Source of the DNA: Saccharicrinis fermentans DSM 9555 = JCM 21142
GTDB taxonomy: Bacteria; Bacteroidota; Bacteroidia; Bacteroidales; Marinilabiliaceae
Direction of reading: 5' to 3'
Assembly (NCBI RefSeq): GCF_000517085.1
Contig: NZ_KI912107.1
Location: forward strand, 1,674,398-1,738,397
Length of the DNA: 64,000 bases
The notes under the pieces were generated by a model that saw nothing but the letters and a program-made list of their open reading frames with translations, made no database searches and was not told the origin of the DNA. Shown piece after piece: positions 1-9,345 of this stretch. Position 1 is the first letter of the stretch. Each line of letters starts with the position of its first letter. The position numbers and the translations under genes are program-made.

Positions 1-2105
1 TTCAGTCCATAAACCAATAGGCTCGCCAGCTCTCCATGATGATTCAGCAGGACTATCGATCGGACTCCATACTGTAATACCGTACCGCTGATTAGCAGGA
101 ATCAATTCAAAGTATTTTTCGACTACAAACTGATACATATCTGCTTGAGACATATAATCTGCTTCAGTGGCAAGGGATGTCTGTTTATGATCACCCAGAC
201 CAACATCTAATTCAGAAACCTTTATTAACTTTCCTGTTTCGGCCAACAATTCAAACATTTGAATTATTTTATCCCTATCTGAATTTACATTAATATGCAT
301 TTGAGTTCCTATTCCATCAATAAAAACTCCCTGTTGTTCAATATAATCCACATATGCAATTAAGCCCTTACACTTATCAATATTATACGCTAGGTTATAA
401 TCATTAATAAACAAAACATCATCTGTATTACCATATTGTCGTGCAAGATTAAATGCCATGACAGCATAATCTTTCCCTAAATAATCCTGCCAATAAAAAT
501 GATCAGAATCCACTTCTTTACCTATACCAGATTTCAATTCATAAGGATTGCCATCATCCATTGGTTCATTAACCACATCCCAAGCTTTCACGTATTTTTT
601 AGTAGCCAACATCATTTCCGAAATCCACTTTTCCAAAGCGTACGAAACGGTATCTCTTTTTTCTTCAGGTGTTTTTTCAATGATTTGTTCGACACTACTA
701 CCTTCACTAAGCTTTGTCAATTGAATATTATCAAAGTAATAATTCGTTGCCATGTTACCAAGGTTAAAAGCAATGGCACCAACACCTGAAACTTCATCTG
801 AAATAGTTATTTCTTTTGTAAAATTACTCCATTCAGTGGTGGCATTGATAGAACCAAAAAAGTTCCAATATTTATAATTTCCCGGTGTAATATGTGCCTG
901 AGTGCTGTAGGAGACATCTTCATCGGCTTTCACATCCATTGAGAGAATATACTTTTCACCGACTTCTGTAGCAGGAGAAAATGAAAGAAAAAACTGAGAT
1001 TCCCAATCGTTATCTCTAACCGTAGGATTCCGTACTATTAATGCACGTCCTTTTCCCTCCGCTCCTTCACCATCATTAGAAAAAGATATTGAACTAGTCA
1101 GATCTATCTGATAATTAGAAGCATCTTCTGTTTCAAAATCGGCACCTGAAACTATATTCCATGATGGTCCTGCATTTGGATTATACTTGGCAATGGTAAT
1201 ATTATCAAAATAATAACTACCTGCATAAAGACCCAAATTTATGGCCAGTGCCCCAGCACCTTCATTATCTTCACTTATCACTATCTCTTTTGTAAATGTG
1301 GTCCAGCTAGTGGTCGCAGAAATAGAACCAAAAAAACTCCAGTGCTTATAATTACCTGGTGTTATGTGTGCCTGAGTACTACATGAGACCTCCATATCAG
1401 CTTTCACATCCATCGTAAGTCTATAGGTCTCACCTAACTCCATTGGTTCATCAAAAACAACAAAAAACTGCGTTTTCCAATCATCCGACTGAACAACAGT
1501 ATTCGTCACCTTAATGGCTCTTCCTTCTCCATTGGCTCCTTCTCCATCCGTTGTCAATGAAACGATAGCATCACTACTACCCTCATAATTTGGAGCCTCA
1601 TCTGTCTCGAAATTCTGGTCGGCTATTGGACTCCATTTCACCCCCCACTTGGAGGAATAATAGTAGGTGCAATAATATTATTCAGGTAAGTTGCATTTTG
1701 ATTAGAATGCCAGCATAAGGTGTGTCCGTAAATAGTTATACCTGCCTGTTCTGCTGTTTCTACAAATTGCACAACACCCGCTAACTGTAAATCACCATTA
1801 TTTGTTACAATTGCACCATGCTTCATGTTGTAACCAGCGGTTATCTCGTTAAAATTTGAAACAATATGGGCATACTGATATCCTTTCTTGTTAAAATCAG
1901 GCAAAGAAACACCAGCTCCCAAAATAAAGTCAGGGTGGCTTTCACGGCTGACGTACTCTTTTAATACATCATACTCTTTGAGATAATCATAATTCTGAAT
2001 TTGTTCAGGCTTTTTGACATCATAGTCCAACAAACTTTCGTCTGCACAGGAAGATATTAGCACAATAGCCAATACTCCTAAACATATATTATTAAAATAA
2101 TTCAT
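1..2105 (-). pseudogene. xyn10C: GH10 endo-xylanase with two internal CBM modules (Xyn10C-like), frameshifted, 3' end cut by window edge
   Basis: Secreted endo-beta-1,4-xylanase that would cut xylan at the cell surface. The N-terminal frame (1638-2105) has a lipoprotein signal (LISSCADE) and the GH10 motif GHTLCWHSN. The frame then shifts at a C6 run (1641-1646; G6 on the coding strand), where a seventh G would restore it, and stays open to position 1. The shifted frame holds two near-duplicate CBM4/22-like modules (about 1200-1610 and 730-1160, both with STQAHITPGNYKxW). After them GH10 resumes with the acid/base motif WDVVNEP (about 568-590) and the nucleophile motif SELDVG (about 200-218). 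CBMs inserted inside the GH10 barrel are known from Prevotella Xyn10C and its Bacteroides homologues. It is the last visible gene of the xus operon. The frameshift may be real or a sequencing error. Confidence 0.85.
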
Positions 2106-2131
2106 GTGTCTAATTTTTATATTTCAACAGT

Positions 2132-2197
2132 CACATGGAACTTACCACAATAGCTATTAACGATGTAAAAAGACTATATGATGGCTTGTTTTATGTG
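2132..2197 (-). promoter_or_regulatory. Recurrent 5' leader element, copy A (before xyn10C)
   Basis: The arms at 2188-2197 (CACAUAAAAC) and 2132-2141 (GUUCCAUGUG) can pair at 8 of 10 positions. The third pair is C-G where copies C and H have U-A, a compensatory change. The inner GCC can pair with GGU. The 3' arm ends 26 nt before the ATG at 2105. A conserved family within this window; function unknown. Confidence 0.6.
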
Positions 2198-2232
2198 TTA
2201 ACTTTTTAATTCACGATATAATATGTATATAT

Positions 2233-3261
2233 TTATTCTTTCATATATGAAGGACTGAAGTTTTCTGCAGCTACTCCTCTATCTCGCACCACAAGAGTAT
2301 CTAGGGTAGCATATGTTTTACCTGCCACCTCAATAGTATAATCAAGATAAATAGCATTTCTATCTTTATCACCCCAGCTATTCTTCTCACCATTATTCAC
2401 AAACTTACCGTTACCCGTAATAGTAAAACCACTGGTAGAAGTTGAAACAACACAATTATTTTCGTCATCAAAAGTAAGTAGCAAAGAACAGTTCTGATTT
2501 TCATCATTCACATTGCTTATGGAAATGGGAAATTCAACAGAATTCAGCGAAACTGTTGTTAGCTCACATAATTCATCATTCTCCACATAATCAGCTCGGC
2601 GCTCTAAAGTAGTACTTGCCCCATCTTGCAAAATCACATCCACTCCTCTTCTAAGATAAATCGCATGATATGGATTAATATATTTAACACAATAAAGAAC
2701 ATAATCTTTAGGAGCCACTTCCCAATCGCTGATATTACATTTAGAAGCATCATTTATTTTTGCTTCTCCCGAGAGAATAGAATCAGCATTTACAACCTTT
2801 GTCATTTCCAATGGTATTACATAAGTATTTCGAATAGCATCGGCATCCGCAAAAAAAGCATCGTTCAATTCTACCTCTACCCCCCCTTGAAAACTATGAG
2901 CCAGAGAAATTACATTACTGGCTAAAGAATAGTACTCTGCAGGCATAGCTTGTACTGAAGTTCCATCCTTAAAGTAAAGGTGGTCACATAATGCTTCATT
3001 AACCTCAATATCAATATCAATTTTCTTAGGGTTTGCATAAACCCCTCCCATCGTTGCATAAATCTTACATTTATGTGCATTATCCATACTATTATCCACT
3101 ATATCATCTCCTAAAACAATTGTTCTTACCGGATATTGATAGGCAAAATACACGGTACTGTAGTCGTAGTTTTTAAAATCAACTTCTTGATTACTACAAG
3201 AAGTAATCAGTAAAGAGAATAGTATACCTGCCGTCGTTAAAAAAATATTATATCGTTTCAT
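2233..3261 (-). CDS. xusE: Surface glycan-binding lipoprotein (XusE-like, DUF1735-type)
   Basis: A 342-aa lipoprotein (signal ending SLLITSCSN) in the position of XusE / the BACOVA_04391-type surface glycan-binding protein of xylan loci, between the second SusD and the CBM-bearing GH10. The N-terminal half looks like the DUF1735 (BT_3987-type) beta-sandwich seen in Bacteroidota surface glycan-binding proteins. No catalytic motif is visible. Likely role: outer-membrane lipoprotein that holds xylan chains for the neighbouring xylanase and SusC/D transporters. An IS110-type element lies only about 23 nt upstream of its ATG, so it may have lost operon transcription or its native leader. The family is assigned mainly from lipoprotein signal, size and synteny; I could not run a profile search. 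Confidence 0.7.
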   Translation of the reverse strand: MKRYNIFLTTAGILFSLLITSCSNQEVDFKNYDYSTVYFAYQYPVRTIVLGDDIVDNSMDNAHKCKIYATMGGVYANPKKIDIDIEVNEALCDHLYFKDGTSVQAMPAEYYSLASNVISLAHSFQGGVEVELNDAFFADADAIRNTYVIPLEMTKVVNADSILSGEAKINDASKCNISDWEVAPKDYVLYCVKYINPYHAIYLRRGVDVILQDGASTTLERRADYVENDELCELTTVSLNSVEFPISISNVNDENQNCSLLLTFDDENNCVVSTSTSGFTITGNGKFVNNGEKNSWGDKDRNAIYLDYTIEVAGKTYATLDTLVVRDRGVAAENFSPSYMKE

Positions 3262-3284
3262 ATACTCTAATTAATTACAAATTT

Positions 3285-4298
3285 TTAAGCCACTATTTCA
3301 GTGGAGCTATTAATATTTTTCTCTCTCGGGTCAAGACATATGTAATCTTGACTGTAAGGCGTTTTATTTTTTACAACGCTATAAATTGTTCTCAACATTT
3401 TATTTGACACATTATTCATAATTAAATAATGAGGTTTGCCCTCTAACTTTTTCTTTTCGTAATACAGCCTATATTCTTTATTGTGCTTGACAGCAGACTT
3501 AGCACCCATATAAAGGAGAGCCTTTAGTTTTCGATCTCCAAACGGGCTTATTTTTGCTTTGCCGACCATCTTTCCTGACGCATTGGGGAAAGGGCAAATC
3601 CCCACATATGAAGATGCCTTTCGAGCGGTGTCAATCACAAGAAAGTTCCCTGTTTTAATAATCAAATCCGTGGCTATAACAGGCCCTATTCCTTTTACGC
3701 TGACAACTAGTTCATAATTGTCGTTCAGTTCATTGTTTGCCGTTATTATAGCTTCTATTTCACTTTCTACTTCTTCTATCTCTTTGTTTAAATTGAATAT
3801 AGCTTTATCTGCATATTTATGTGCACTTACGCTTTGTATGGGCACATTGGAACGACCGTGCTCTCCTGTTCTTAAAACCTTTCTTGCCTTCACTAATTGA
3901 GAACGCAGTGTATACAAACTTTTCAATTCAACTATCTCTTCTGAATCGTACTGCTTGTATTTTAACTTATCAAAGAATCGCTCTCCATATTCTCGTATTC
4001 TAGCGGCATCTATATCATCAGACTTTCCCTTTATCATACCTAGGCTATGCTTTATGGTATAACCCGGTATCAAGGCTATATCTATTCCTAACTGGTTGCA
4101 TAAATAAACCAATAAGTCTCCATAGGAACCTGTATGCTCAACACACAATACGGCATCTTCTGATACGTTCTCTAAGAACTTTGATATGGCACTTAGTCTG
4201 TTCTTCACTTGTTTCTTCTTTTCTTTTCCATTCTTGTCAATAAAGTTTACATCAAACTTTTCCATTGATAAATCAATTCCATATACTTGCATAAACAT
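3285..4298 (-). CDS. IS110-family DEDD transposase
   Basis: A 337-aa RuvC-like DEDD recombinase with a C-terminal Transposase_20 domain. Visible catalytic acidic residues are D in YGIDLS (about residue 9), E in CVEHTGSYG (about 59) and the D pair in KSDDIDAAR (about 97-100). The C-terminal half has the helix-hairpin-helix-like segment VVSVKGIGPVIAT and the serine-containing stretch PFPNASGKMVG expected of the family. Length is typical and the frame is intact, so the element may be active. IS110 enzymes are now known to work with a bridge RNA encoded in the non-coding end of the element, and a candidate lies directly upstream. Confidence 0.93.
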   Translation of the reverse strand: MFMQVYGIDLSMEKFDVNFIDKNGKEKKKQVKNRLSAISKFLENVSEDAVLCVEHTGSYGDLLVYLCNQLGIDIALIPGYTIKHSLGMIKGKSDDIDAARIREYGERFFDKLKYKQYDSEEIVELKSLYTLRSQLVKARKVLRTGEHGRSNVPIQSVSAHKYADKAIFNLNKEIEEVESEIEAIITANNELNDNYELVVSVKGIGPVIATDLIIKTGNFLVIDTARKASSYVGICPFPNASGKMVGKAKISPFGDRKLKALLYMGAKSAVKHNKEYRLYYEKKKLEGKPHYLIMNNVSNKMLRTIYSVVKNKTPYSQDYICLDPREKNINSSTEIVA

Positions 4299-4314
4299 TT
4301 TGTTTTATGCTCCG

Positions 4315-4443
4315 TATTGAGTGGCTAACATCGTGATAGTGGGTTCTGCCCTAAATACTCTCTGGCTTTTACTCAATAATCTGCTGTTCTTAATATGAAA
4401 CTTAGATTCAATCTATCTGTTTAATAAAGTTAACGCAGCAGAT
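4315..4443 (-). ncRNA. Candidate IS110 bridge RNA region
   Basis: Two perfect 8-bp stems lie end to end upstream of the transposase. ATCTGCTG/CAGCAGAT pairs 4436-4443 with 4379-4386, and TATTGAGT/ACTCAATA pairs 4371-4378 with 4315-4322. Each encloses a loop of about 48 nt. Two successive large-loop stems 5' of the transposase match the general plan of IS110 bridge RNAs (target-binding and donor-binding loops). I did not identify guide segments. Confidence 0.5.
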
Positions 4444-4548
4444 GGAGCTTTTTAACCAATATAAGGGTATTATTTCTTATTCATTTCTAATAATATTTTA
4501 CGTACCACAAACTAACGATCTGTTTAAAATTTATATGAAGGTTCAAAA

Positions 4549-6315
4549 TCACCAACCTGCATTTTGTTCCAATGCACTCCATTTTTGTATCTCACCATAC
4601 GGGATGGGGCCATGATACATATAAGGTTTATAATTTCTGGTTTCTACATCTATGGGTGTAAAAATTAATTTACCATCTACCTTATCAATCTGCATACCTC
4701 TGGCTGTTTCATTTAAATCAGCCACTTTCCAACGCCGCAGATCCCAAAAGCGATGATTCTCGAAACATAACTCTATACGTCTTTCATTTCTAATGAGTTC
4801 CCTCATCATATCCTGATCACTTTTAATAGATTCCAGATACAAATCATCACTATCAATTCCAGCCCTTTGGCGTATGGCCTTTACCACATCATAAGCAGAA
4901 TACGAACTAGCACCTCCTGTGCCTGTAGGTCCCCATGCTTCGTTGGCGGCTTCAGCGTAAGCCAAAAATATTTCGGTATATCGAATACGGGCGGTATAGT
5001 GCTTTTGCTCCGTATTAAATTCCGGGTCTGGATTACAATCTGATCGTAACAGTTTTCGAAGATAATAACCAGTACGCGTCGAGTATCCATTATCCTTATT
5101 AAGTCCATTGGAATTGTTGCTATATGTGCCCGTTACGATAACTTCATCACCCGAACCCTGCTCACTTTCATTAAGCACAATATATTTTTCCAAGCGAGGA
5201 TCTCTGTTGAAATAAGGATTTTCAGGATCGTAACTCACGTCTGAGATAGGATAGCCATTACGCATAGGAAAAGCATCCACCAAATTTTGTGTAGGATTAA
5301 TCCTTCCATTACCAAATAAAGATGGTGGAAAGTTCTCTTTCTCCAATTCATTACTTGACTCCATGGTACTTCTCCAAATAATCTCAGATGGCGCAACCCC
5401 AGCATCCAAATTATCTATATCATCATTGGAATACCATGTATTACCATTCATATCTAACCCCGCCACACCATTGATTCGGTTTAAGACTAGAGCTGCATAT
5501 CCGGCAGCATCTTCATAACCAATATCTGTTCCGGCCTGATATGCAGGACTTGCAGCCAACAAAGCTATTTGCGCTTTCACAGCTTCTATAATACGACCAC
5601 TTATTCTACCCCTTATATGATTACCATTCGCTCTGTTATAGTCACCTGCATTGGTAACTCCCAGACTCTTATATTTTTCAGGTATCTCACTATCGCCAAT
5701 ATCTCCATAATCCAAAGGCAGTAAATCAATAGCCATATCAATATCTGCAAACATTTGATTCACACACTCTTGAAAAGTATTACGAGGAACATTAAAGTTA
5801 GAGACTGCAGTTTCCGGCTCTGTTCGAATTGTTGTTCCCAATAGGCGACCATCATCTGACCATCCACCATGCGCCAATAAAAGATAATACATATGCAAAG
5901 CGCGAAGTGCATAAGCCTCTCCTTTGAGACGATCATTAAACATGGTATTAATCGCCTCATTTTGACTATACAAAACCTCATCGGTTCTTTCTAAAAACAA
6001 ATTGATATATTGAATAGCATTTTGCCTTCCTTCCCATTGTGACAATGGATTGCTCTGCGAGCTCCATGATCCAGTAGCCATTGCCAAATAATAATTATTG
6101 ATATCATTTGATACAGCATTATCCGTAGCCACGTCACTACCCGGATTGGATGAATATGGAAGCAAGATATAAGCATTTGCCAATATTCCCTGTGCATAGG
6201 CAGGTTCTTTATCCATGGCATCCAAATCCCTAATATTCTCTATAGCAGGCTCAAACACATCATCACAAGATGTTATCACCAACATAAGAACTAAAAATTT
6301 AAATATATTTTTCAT
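4549..6315 (-). CDS. xusD: SusD/RagB-like xylan-binding lipoprotein (XusD)
   Basis: Outer-membrane lipoprotein of the SusD family, partner of the SusC-like transporter just upstream (6432-9302). The reading frame opens at a TTG at 6336, but I choose the ATG at 6315 (MKNIFKFLVLMLVITSCDD). It gives a clean lipoprotein signal and lies 25 nt after a conserved leader element, the same spacing as at other genes here. TPR-like helices carry RLKGEAYALRALHMYYLL (about residues 130-150), the C-terminal part has LIRNERRIELCFENHRFWDLRRW, and the protein ends in QNAGW, all typical of the family. It is the second SusD of the xus-type operon, and the operon is interrupted right after it by the IS110 element. 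Confidence 0.93.
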   Translation of the reverse strand: MKNIFKFLVLMLVITSCDDVFEPAIENIRDLDAMDKEPAYAQGILANAYILLPYSSNPGSDVATDNAVSNDINNYYLAMATGSWSSQSNPLSQWEGRQNAIQYINLFLERTDEVLYSQNEAINTMFNDRLKGEAYALRALHMYYLLLAHGGWSDDGRLLGTTIRTEPETAVSNFNVPRNTFQECVNQMFADIDMAIDLLPLDYGDIGDSEIPEKYKSLGVTNAGDYNRANGNHIRGRISGRIIEAVKAQIALLAASPAYQAGTDIGYEDAAGYAALVLNRINGVAGLDMNGNTWYSNDDIDNLDAGVAPSEIIWRSTMESSNELEKENFPPSLFGNGRINPTQNLVDAFPMRNGYPISDVSYDPENPYFNRDPRLEKYIVLNESEQGSGDEVIVTGTYSNNSNGLNKDNGYSTRTGYYLRKLLRSDCNPDPEFNTEQKHYTARIRYTEIFLAYAEAANEAWGPTGTGGASSYSAYDVVKAIRQRAGIDSDDLYLESIKSDQDMMRELIRNERRIELCFENHRFWDLRRWKVADLNETARGMQIDKVDGKLIFTPIDVETRNYKPYMYHGPIPYGEIQKWSALEQNAGW

Positions 6316-6340
6316 ATGATTAAATTTAATTTTCAATGAT

Positions 6341-6409
6341 CATATAAAACTCACCAAAATCCATCAAATCTCTGTGCAAGAGATACTTAATTACGGTTCG
6401 TTTCATAAC
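6341..6409 (-). promoter_or_regulatory. Recurrent 5' leader element, copy B (before xusD)
   Basis: The arms UAUGAAAC (minus strand, from 6407) and GUUUUAUA (6343-6350) pair over 8 bp. The inner stem is ACC:GGU where most copies have GCC:GGC, a compensated change. An extra hairpin AUCUCU/AGAGAU lies inside. The element ends 25 nt before the ATG at 6315. Confidence 0.6.
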
Positions 6410-6431
6410 TATTTTTTAATTTATCAATTCT

Positions 6432-9302
6432 TTAAAAGACAGCTTTGATACCAAAGTTATAGAAACGTGTTTGGGGCGCACGACCAACACTCATCTCCAG
6501 AACTTCGCGTTCATTGGAAATTGTTAACAAGTTTGAACCACTTACATAAGTTGATATTTGCTGAAAAACAATTTGATTTAAAATGCTTTTGGGAATATTA
6601 TATGTAATTTGCACCTTGGCTAAATTAAAATAATCGCTTTTATATAACCAGTAATCTGAATTACGGAAGTTATTATCACCTGATTCCGTTGTTAACCTGG
6701 GAAAAGTAGCGTTTTCCTTGTTATCTTCAGACCAACGTCCACGTACCACCTCTGAATACTTATCATTTCCTGAAATCCAGTAGTACGCACTATTCTTCAT
6801 TCCATATGCCCCAAAACTCCCAGTTCCCAAGGCAAATAGACTTACGTTTTTCCACTTTGTTGTTAAATGAATACCAGTGGTGAGAGGTGCACCATACCAT
6901 CCCCCTTTCCCAAGAAATACCTGATCCTGATTATCAATTATTCCGTCCTTATTTTGATCAGCATATTTTATATCACCGGGTTGTAAAGATCCTCCGAACT
7001 TTTGTTCAGGAGCATTTTCAATCTCTTGCTGGCTTTGAAATAAACCCAAACTCTCTAGCCCCCATATACCATCAATAGCTTTTCCTTTTCTATTTTGGTA
7101 TTTCCACTGATTCATCTCATCTCTTTGTTTTGCTTCTGATGAATAATAGGAGGCTGCAATGCCCAATGATAAGTCGAACTCCCCAATTTGTTTGTTATAA
7201 TTAACACCAACATCAAATCCAATACGTTTATCCTGGTTATAATTTATAATAGCACTATTAAAGGATGCTTGCGGATAACTGGTAGAAAAATAACTAGGAT
7301 ATACAGTTGAAGGCTCAATAATACCTCCATCTGTCGAAATAACAAAAAATGAAGTATTTATATCTACTTTTTTGTTCCATAATGAAGCTGCTAAGTGGGC
7401 TGATAATTCTTTTCTTTTCACGTAGGTAAGCTCATCGTTGGCACCTCTTTTAGAGTTCGTTGATCTCTCTGCAATTCCGTCTAACCAACCCCAGTAAGCA
7501 CCCTCTGCTTGATCAAAGCTAACAGTATAAAGATAATAATCTTCGATATCCAAATCGGAATGCAAAATACTTCCTGACATACTCAACACCATATTGTCCA
7601 CCACAGAAGAATGGGCCATAAAGCTCTCTTCACTTATTCGCCAACCAATAGTGGCAGAAGGAGATAACGCATCTCTATTCCCCACTGGTAACTTGGCCGA
7701 ATGCACCACTGCAGCACTAAAGTCTGCATAATATTTTTCTCGATAATTATATTCCAATTGTAACCCTAAATTCGCATTCCCAATAGCATGATATTCTTCA
7801 GATTCCTTCTGCTGCCATCCCGAAGCCAAAAGCCTAGCATCAAAGCTATGCCTCTCATTTATTTTGGTTTGATAGTTCAAGCATCCGGACAGCAGCATCG
7901 TTTGCATACTGTAACTATTAGAAATGTTTTGATTACCCGATTTCTTATCCGTATTCACCTTCTGAGACAATTCCACGTAATCTCTTCCATTATAATCTCT
8001 CCAGCTGGGCAAATAAACCGCATAAGTATTGTCATAAGAAGTAACGTACGACGTAGAATAATCAACCGCAAATTGAGTTTGAAATGACAAACCTCTCAAT
8101 AAGTTCTTAAGATCAAAATCCAAGCCCGTATCAAATTGAAACTTACGACTGGTCCACTTCTTATGGCCTGCGGCATACGAATCAGCAAAAACATTGGTCA
8201 TATCACTTTGTGTGCCAGCCAAAAAGTATTTATCACCGATGATATTATCGCTATTATTTACGAAATTCCAGGACACTTTATCATTGGTATCTATGTAACT
8301 TGTAGGAATCAATGGAGCAATACGATTTGGTCTCAATCGGGTTGCATACGTCCAATAATCATCCGTAACATTATCACCATCATTACCATCTGTCACATTT
8401 GCACTTCGTGCATTATAAAAAGTAGCATTGGTATTGATATAGGCTTTTATGTTTTCATTAAGTTTCAGATCAATATTACCTCGAACATTTAAGCGATTTA
8501 TATTATTATTTTTGGCTTCACCAAAATTTACAAGATCACCCATTGAATAAAAACCAATGTTAGAATAAAATTTTGCACGCTCATTACCTCCTGTTATCTC
8601 AGTATTAACATCAGTTCTATTATATGCATCTCTAATATAATCTGAAGAATAAAAATCTACATTAGGATAACGGTAAGGATTAATTCCTGAACCATAATGA
8701 TAGATATCTTCCTGGCTGTACTGGGCATTTAATCCATCATTTTCAAGAGCTTCATTATAAAGTGTCATATACTCAGCAGAACCAAGGTACTTAGGATAGC
8801 TCTTTGCAACATGCCAACCTGTATTGGCACGCACTGAAATATGAAGTCCCTCCTTCCTTCCTCTTTTTGTGGATATATAAACAACACCTTTAGCTGCTCT
8901 ACTACCATATAAAATCACTGCTGAAGCACTCTTTAGAAAAGAAATATTTTCAATTTCGGAGGGTTGAACATCACTAGCATCGCGTGGCACACCATCAATC
9001 ATTACTAAGTAACCATCCATACCCCACAGAGAATTACCCGTAAATCCCGCAACATATCCCTGCATGTTATCTAAACTATAAGTATTATAATTTACTTTTG
9101 TTAACTCTTCCATATTAATAAAGGAAACACCTCCAAGCAAGTCATTTTGCGACACTTTTTCGTAAGCAACTTGCACCAGAGGGTTTTTATTTATATTTAA
9201 CGAATCAGCTTCATTTTCTACAATTACCTGGGCATCAACCATCAATAAAGGAACCCAAACAACCAATGTTAGTAAAATGAATCTTATTTGTATATATTTC
9301 AT
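6432..9302 (-). CDS. xusC: SusC/RagA-like TonB-dependent transporter, short N terminus (XusC)
   Basis: A 956-aa outer-membrane TonB-dependent transporter for xylo-oligosaccharides, paired with XusD. The signal peptide (to about residue 24, LMVDAQ) is followed by a short linker and then the plug domain, including MIDGVPRDASDVQPSEIENISFLKSASAVILYGSRAAKGVV (positions only partly conserved), and the barrel ends in GIKAVF. Unlike the other SusC proteins in the window it lacks the N-terminal carboxypeptidase-like beta-sandwich and has no VVVGYG-type TonB box. This matches the shorter second SusC of xus-type operons by position, but how it is energised is unclear. It starts 43 nt after the xusB stop with no leader element, so it is probably cotranscribed. 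Confidence 0.92.
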   Translation of the reverse strand: MKYIQIRFILLTLVVWVPLLMVDAQVIVENEADSLNINKNPLVQVAYEKVSQNDLLGGVSFINMEELTKVNYNTYSLDNMQGYVAGFTGNSLWGMDGYLVMIDGVPRDASDVQPSEIENISFLKSASAVILYGSRAAKGVVYISTKRGRKEGLHISVRANTGWHVAKSYPKYLGSAEYMTLYNEALENDGLNAQYSQEDIYHYGSGINPYRYPNVDFYSSDYIRDAYNRTDVNTEITGGNERAKFYSNIGFYSMGDLVNFGEAKNNNINRLNVRGNIDLKLNENIKAYINTNATFYNARSANVTDGNDGDNVTDDYWTYATRLRPNRIAPLIPTSYIDTNDKVSWNFVNNSDNIIGDKYFLAGTQSDMTNVFADSYAAGHKKWTSRKFQFDTGLDFDLKNLLRGLSFQTQFAVDYSTSYVTSYDNTYAVYLPSWRDYNGRDYVELSQKVNTDKKSGNQNISNSYSMQTMLLSGCLNYQTKINERHSFDARLLASGWQQKESEEYHAIGNANLGLQLEYNYREKYYADFSAAVVHSAKLPVGNRDALSPSATIGWRISEESFMAHSSVVDNMVLSMSGSILHSDLDIEDYYLYTVSFDQAEGAYWGWLDGIAERSTNSKRGANDELTYVKRKELSAHLAASLWNKKVDINTSFFVISTDGGIIEPSTVYPSYFSTSYPQASFNSAIINYNQDKRIGFDVGVNYNKQIGEFDLSLGIAASYYSSEAKQRDEMNQWKYQNRKGKAIDGIWGLESLGLFQSQQEIENAPEQKFGGSLQPGDIKYADQNKDGIIDNQDQVFLGKGGWYGAPLTTGIHLTTKWKNVSLFALGTGSFGAYGMKNSAYYWISGNDKYSEVVRGRWSEDNKENATFPRLTTESGDNNFRNSDYWLYKSDYFNLAKVQITYNIPKSILNQIVFQQISTYVSGSNLLTISNEREVLEMSVGRAPQTRFYNFGIKAVF

Positions 9303-9345
9303 TTTTTATTCGTTTAAAATTTCACATTATCATATTTAGATTAAA

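Larger units (their letters stand above)
3270..4500 (-). mobile_element. IS110-family insertion sequence (ends approximate)
   Basis: One DEDD transposase (3285-4298) plus about 200 nt of upstream non-coding DNA rich in long stems, lying between xusD and xusE. The long non-coding region is 5' of the transposase, as in the IS110 group proper (IS1111 elements carry it 3'). IS110 elements leave no clear inverted repeats or target duplications, so the exact ends cannot be set from one copy. The right end must lie between the xusE start (3261) and the transposase stop. Confidence 0.7.
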
